Assembly: GCF_033568475.1 (NCBI RefSeq)
Contig: NC_133120.1
Coordinates: 88,182,151 to 88,246,150, forward strand
Length of the DNA: 64,000 nt
Source: Henckelia pumila
Taxonomy: Eukaryota > Streptophyta > Magnoliopsida > Lamiales > Gesneriaceae
Reading direction: 5' to 3'
Every line of letters begins with the position of its first letter. The first letter of the stretch is position 1. The position numbers and the translations under genes were made by a program. This document shows, in pieces, positions 62,221 to 64,000 of the stretch. A model generated the notes under the pieces. It was not told the origin of the DNA. It ran no database searches and saw only the letters and a list, made by a program, of their open reading frames with translations.

Positions 62221-63510
62221 CTAAGAGTCATCATCCGAAGGTTGTTCAAGAAGTTTTGCTTCCATCAAATTGAGTCGGTCATGGACAGATTCAAAAGATC
62301 CTCGCATCTCTAAGGTCAAGTCCGTGATCGATGTTTGGATAGACTGAATAGCGGAGTAGTTGCGATCCATGTTGATCTCAAGCCGCTGAAGATACTCAAG
62401 GAGTCGATCGGAAGATGGAGCCGGAGTAGGTGGAGGCTGAGGCATCAAAGGAGGAGAAAAAGGTAGATCGTCATAATCAAACGTAGAAGAAGATGGAGGA
62501 ATCATAGAAGAGGAAGAAATATCTGTGTCAGTGAAACCAACAGGAAATCCTTGCTCTTGAATGGAAGGAGGAATAAGAGAAAAAGGAAAGTGAAAGTGGG
62601 TTACAGGATTATAGCGGATGAAAATATGAGCTGGATCATGCACCCATCGAGATAATACAGGATTTCATGACAACTCCATTTTAGTGATGGAGGCATGGTC
62701 AAGAGTATAAGTCTCAGTGATAGGCATCTTCTCCAAATAACCGAAGATAATGTCAAAGTGTGTAAGAATTCGGTTAATAAACCGAGCAAAAGGAAGAATG
62801 ACTTTCTTTGAGTTTTTGGCAGTGTGATGCATGACCTGAATGATAAACCTAGGAAGGTTAAAAGGTCGCTGAGTAATAATGTGAAAAAGGACATAAAGGT
62901 CCAGATATTTGCACTTGGAGTGGTCTCCAGCGCGCGGAATGATGGAAGAAGTGATCAGCTTTTGGATAATTTGAAAATCAGGACAAAGCATCTTAAGAGA
63001 TGGTCGATCATCACCAGCGTGAGGTGGTCGACCGAGAATAGCAGAAAGGGCCTCGAAGCGGTTAAACTCGGGACTATCATCAGACCATTTAAATGCAAAG
63101 AACTCGCTGGGTCCATTTCTAGGAAAAGAGAACCAAGCAGCGAGATCACCTGAAGAGAAACGAATGTACCGATTTTGAACAATTGTAACAACATATATAT
63201 CATCGTTGTACAATTTGAGTTCAAAATTGGCATAAAACTCATGGATAAGGGAAGAATAAATGAAATCTGGATCAGAGGGTTGGAAAAATGCACCCCATTG
63301 TTGGAAATCAATAAGATCCAATAAACGAAGATGAGAGGTCGCCAAGTAAGAGCGATCAAGAATACGGCCTGGAAAAATCTGCCTATCCCTATAGTTGGCA
63401 GGAATAGGTTGTGAGATAGCAGGTTGGTTAAGATTGTGGACAAAAGGTTGAGTACGAGCACGAGTGCGTCGCCTCGGATTGGAGGGATCAACTTGGCGTC
63501 GAGAAGCCAT
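62221..63510 (-). pseudogene. Plant-transposon-protein-like ORF with one in-frame TGA
   Basis: The ATG at 63510 opens a 281-codon frame that ends at TGA (62665-62667). The same frame continues without another stop for 148 codons to 62221. The first part has the look of the 'putative plant transposon protein' domain found in many plant retroelements (YLATSHLRLLDLIDFQQWG, then FYANFELK, then VRFSSGDLAAWF-like). The tail is Pro/Ser-rich (FSPPLMPQPPPTPAPSS) and then forms a predicted coiled coil (LLEYLQRLEINMDRNYSAIQ). A TATA-like CTATATATAG (63586-63595, minus) is about 75 bp before the ATG. The function of this domain is unknown to me. One mutation to TGA or readthrough are the alternatives. 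Confidence 0.65.
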
Positions 63511-63585
63511 TTTGGAGAGATATTTTCGTGCAAAAGAAAGAAAGAAGAATGATTTTAGTGTGCAAAAATCTGAAAGTTTCGGCCT

Positions 63586-63595
63586 CTATATATAG
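63586..63595 (-). promoter_or_regulatory. TATA box of the 62221-63510 ORF
   Basis: CTATATATAG is palindromic, but on the minus strand it sits at the right distance before the ORF start for transcription of a short leader. Confidence 0.55.
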
Positions 63596-63602
63596 GCAAG
63601 GG

Positions 63603-63950
63603 ACGGAACGGAAGCAACGTTGCACGAACGGAAGCAACGTTCATCCTGGCGGGAAAAATTCGCGGGTAAAAGGTACGAACGGAAGGAACGTTCTACCAAC
63701 GGATGCAACGTTAGGTCTTTTTGGCGGTAAGAGTTCGCGGTTAATTTTGAAATTGAGGCGGGATTTGGAACGAACGGAAGCAACGTTGGTCCATCGGACG
63801 AAACGTTCGTACTATTGGCGGTAAATTTTCGCGGTTAAAATTTTAAAATGAGGCGGGAATAGGAGGGAACGGAAGCAACGATGGATGACCGGAAGCAACG
63901 TTCTTGTCCTCCAACCGAAGCAACGTTATGTGGGACGGAAGCAACGTTCG
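63603..63950 (-). promoter_or_regulatory. Motif array AACGTTGCTTCCGTTC upstream of the ORF
   Basis: On the plus strand about nine copies of (C)GGAAGCAACGTT with variants (GGATGCAACGTT, GGACGAAACGTT) are spaced 20-60 bp apart up to near the window edge. The sequence between includes repeats of GGCGGTAAATTTTCGCGG-type. The minus strand reads AACGTTGCTTCCGTTC. Confidence 0.75.
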
Positions 63951-64000
63951 GAAATGTGAAGAATTTTTCGGATTTTTCTTCTTAGAATTATATTTTTTTG

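Overview
This is nuclear DNA of a flowering plant, most likely a eudicot. Genes are split by GT-AG introns, intergenic DNA is AT-rich, and LTR retrotransposons and small inverted-repeat elements are dense. Five cellular genes can be read: a chloroplast lumazine synthase (25044-28353, +, 8 exons), a two-domain LEA_2 protein (30677-31606, +), an ankyrin-repeat protein (34769-38695, -, 3 exons), a Rab GDP-dissociation inhibitor (45252-53283, +, 13 exons) and an intronless CDK-like kinase (56909-58021, +). From memory, the first four match Arabidopsis At2g44050, At2g44060, At2g44090 and At2g44100 in the same order. This would be a microsynteny block that has gathered repeats between its genes.

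1-20437 is a nest of retrotransposons. The host is a decayed Ty1/copia element on the minus strand. Its 5' LTR is near 20149-20437, with gag at 10858-11818, protease and integrase at 8979-10740, and reverse transcriptase running off the left edge. A gypsy-type element without a readable polyprotein (589-8973, -) sits in the copia pol, bounded by 5-bp duplications AACAC. A nearly complete Ty3/gypsy chromovirus (12738-20041, +) sits in the copia leader, bounded by TAAAC. Its polyprotein is disabled by one stop codon and two active-site changes.

20438-25043 is intergenic, with AAT microsatellites, a short fragment resembling mitochondrial nad1, and two inverted-repeat elements. 25044-53283 is the gene-bearing core; between its genes lie a probable SINE, several MITE-like elements, a GAGCTC-rich inverted-repeat element and a probable solo LTR. 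53284-56908 is AT-rich and contains a MULE-like element with a perfect 10-bp target duplication.

58022-64000 returns to repeats: a decayed, intron-containing copy of part of the GDI gene, a CACTA-like block with a broken Ptta/En/Spm transposase-type gene, and a second copia-type element (-). That element has an LTR at about 60650-61943 and carries a plant-transposon-protein-like ORF with one in-frame TGA. Several LTR families here carry arrays of short GC-rich, near-palindromic motifs just upstream of their TATA boxes.
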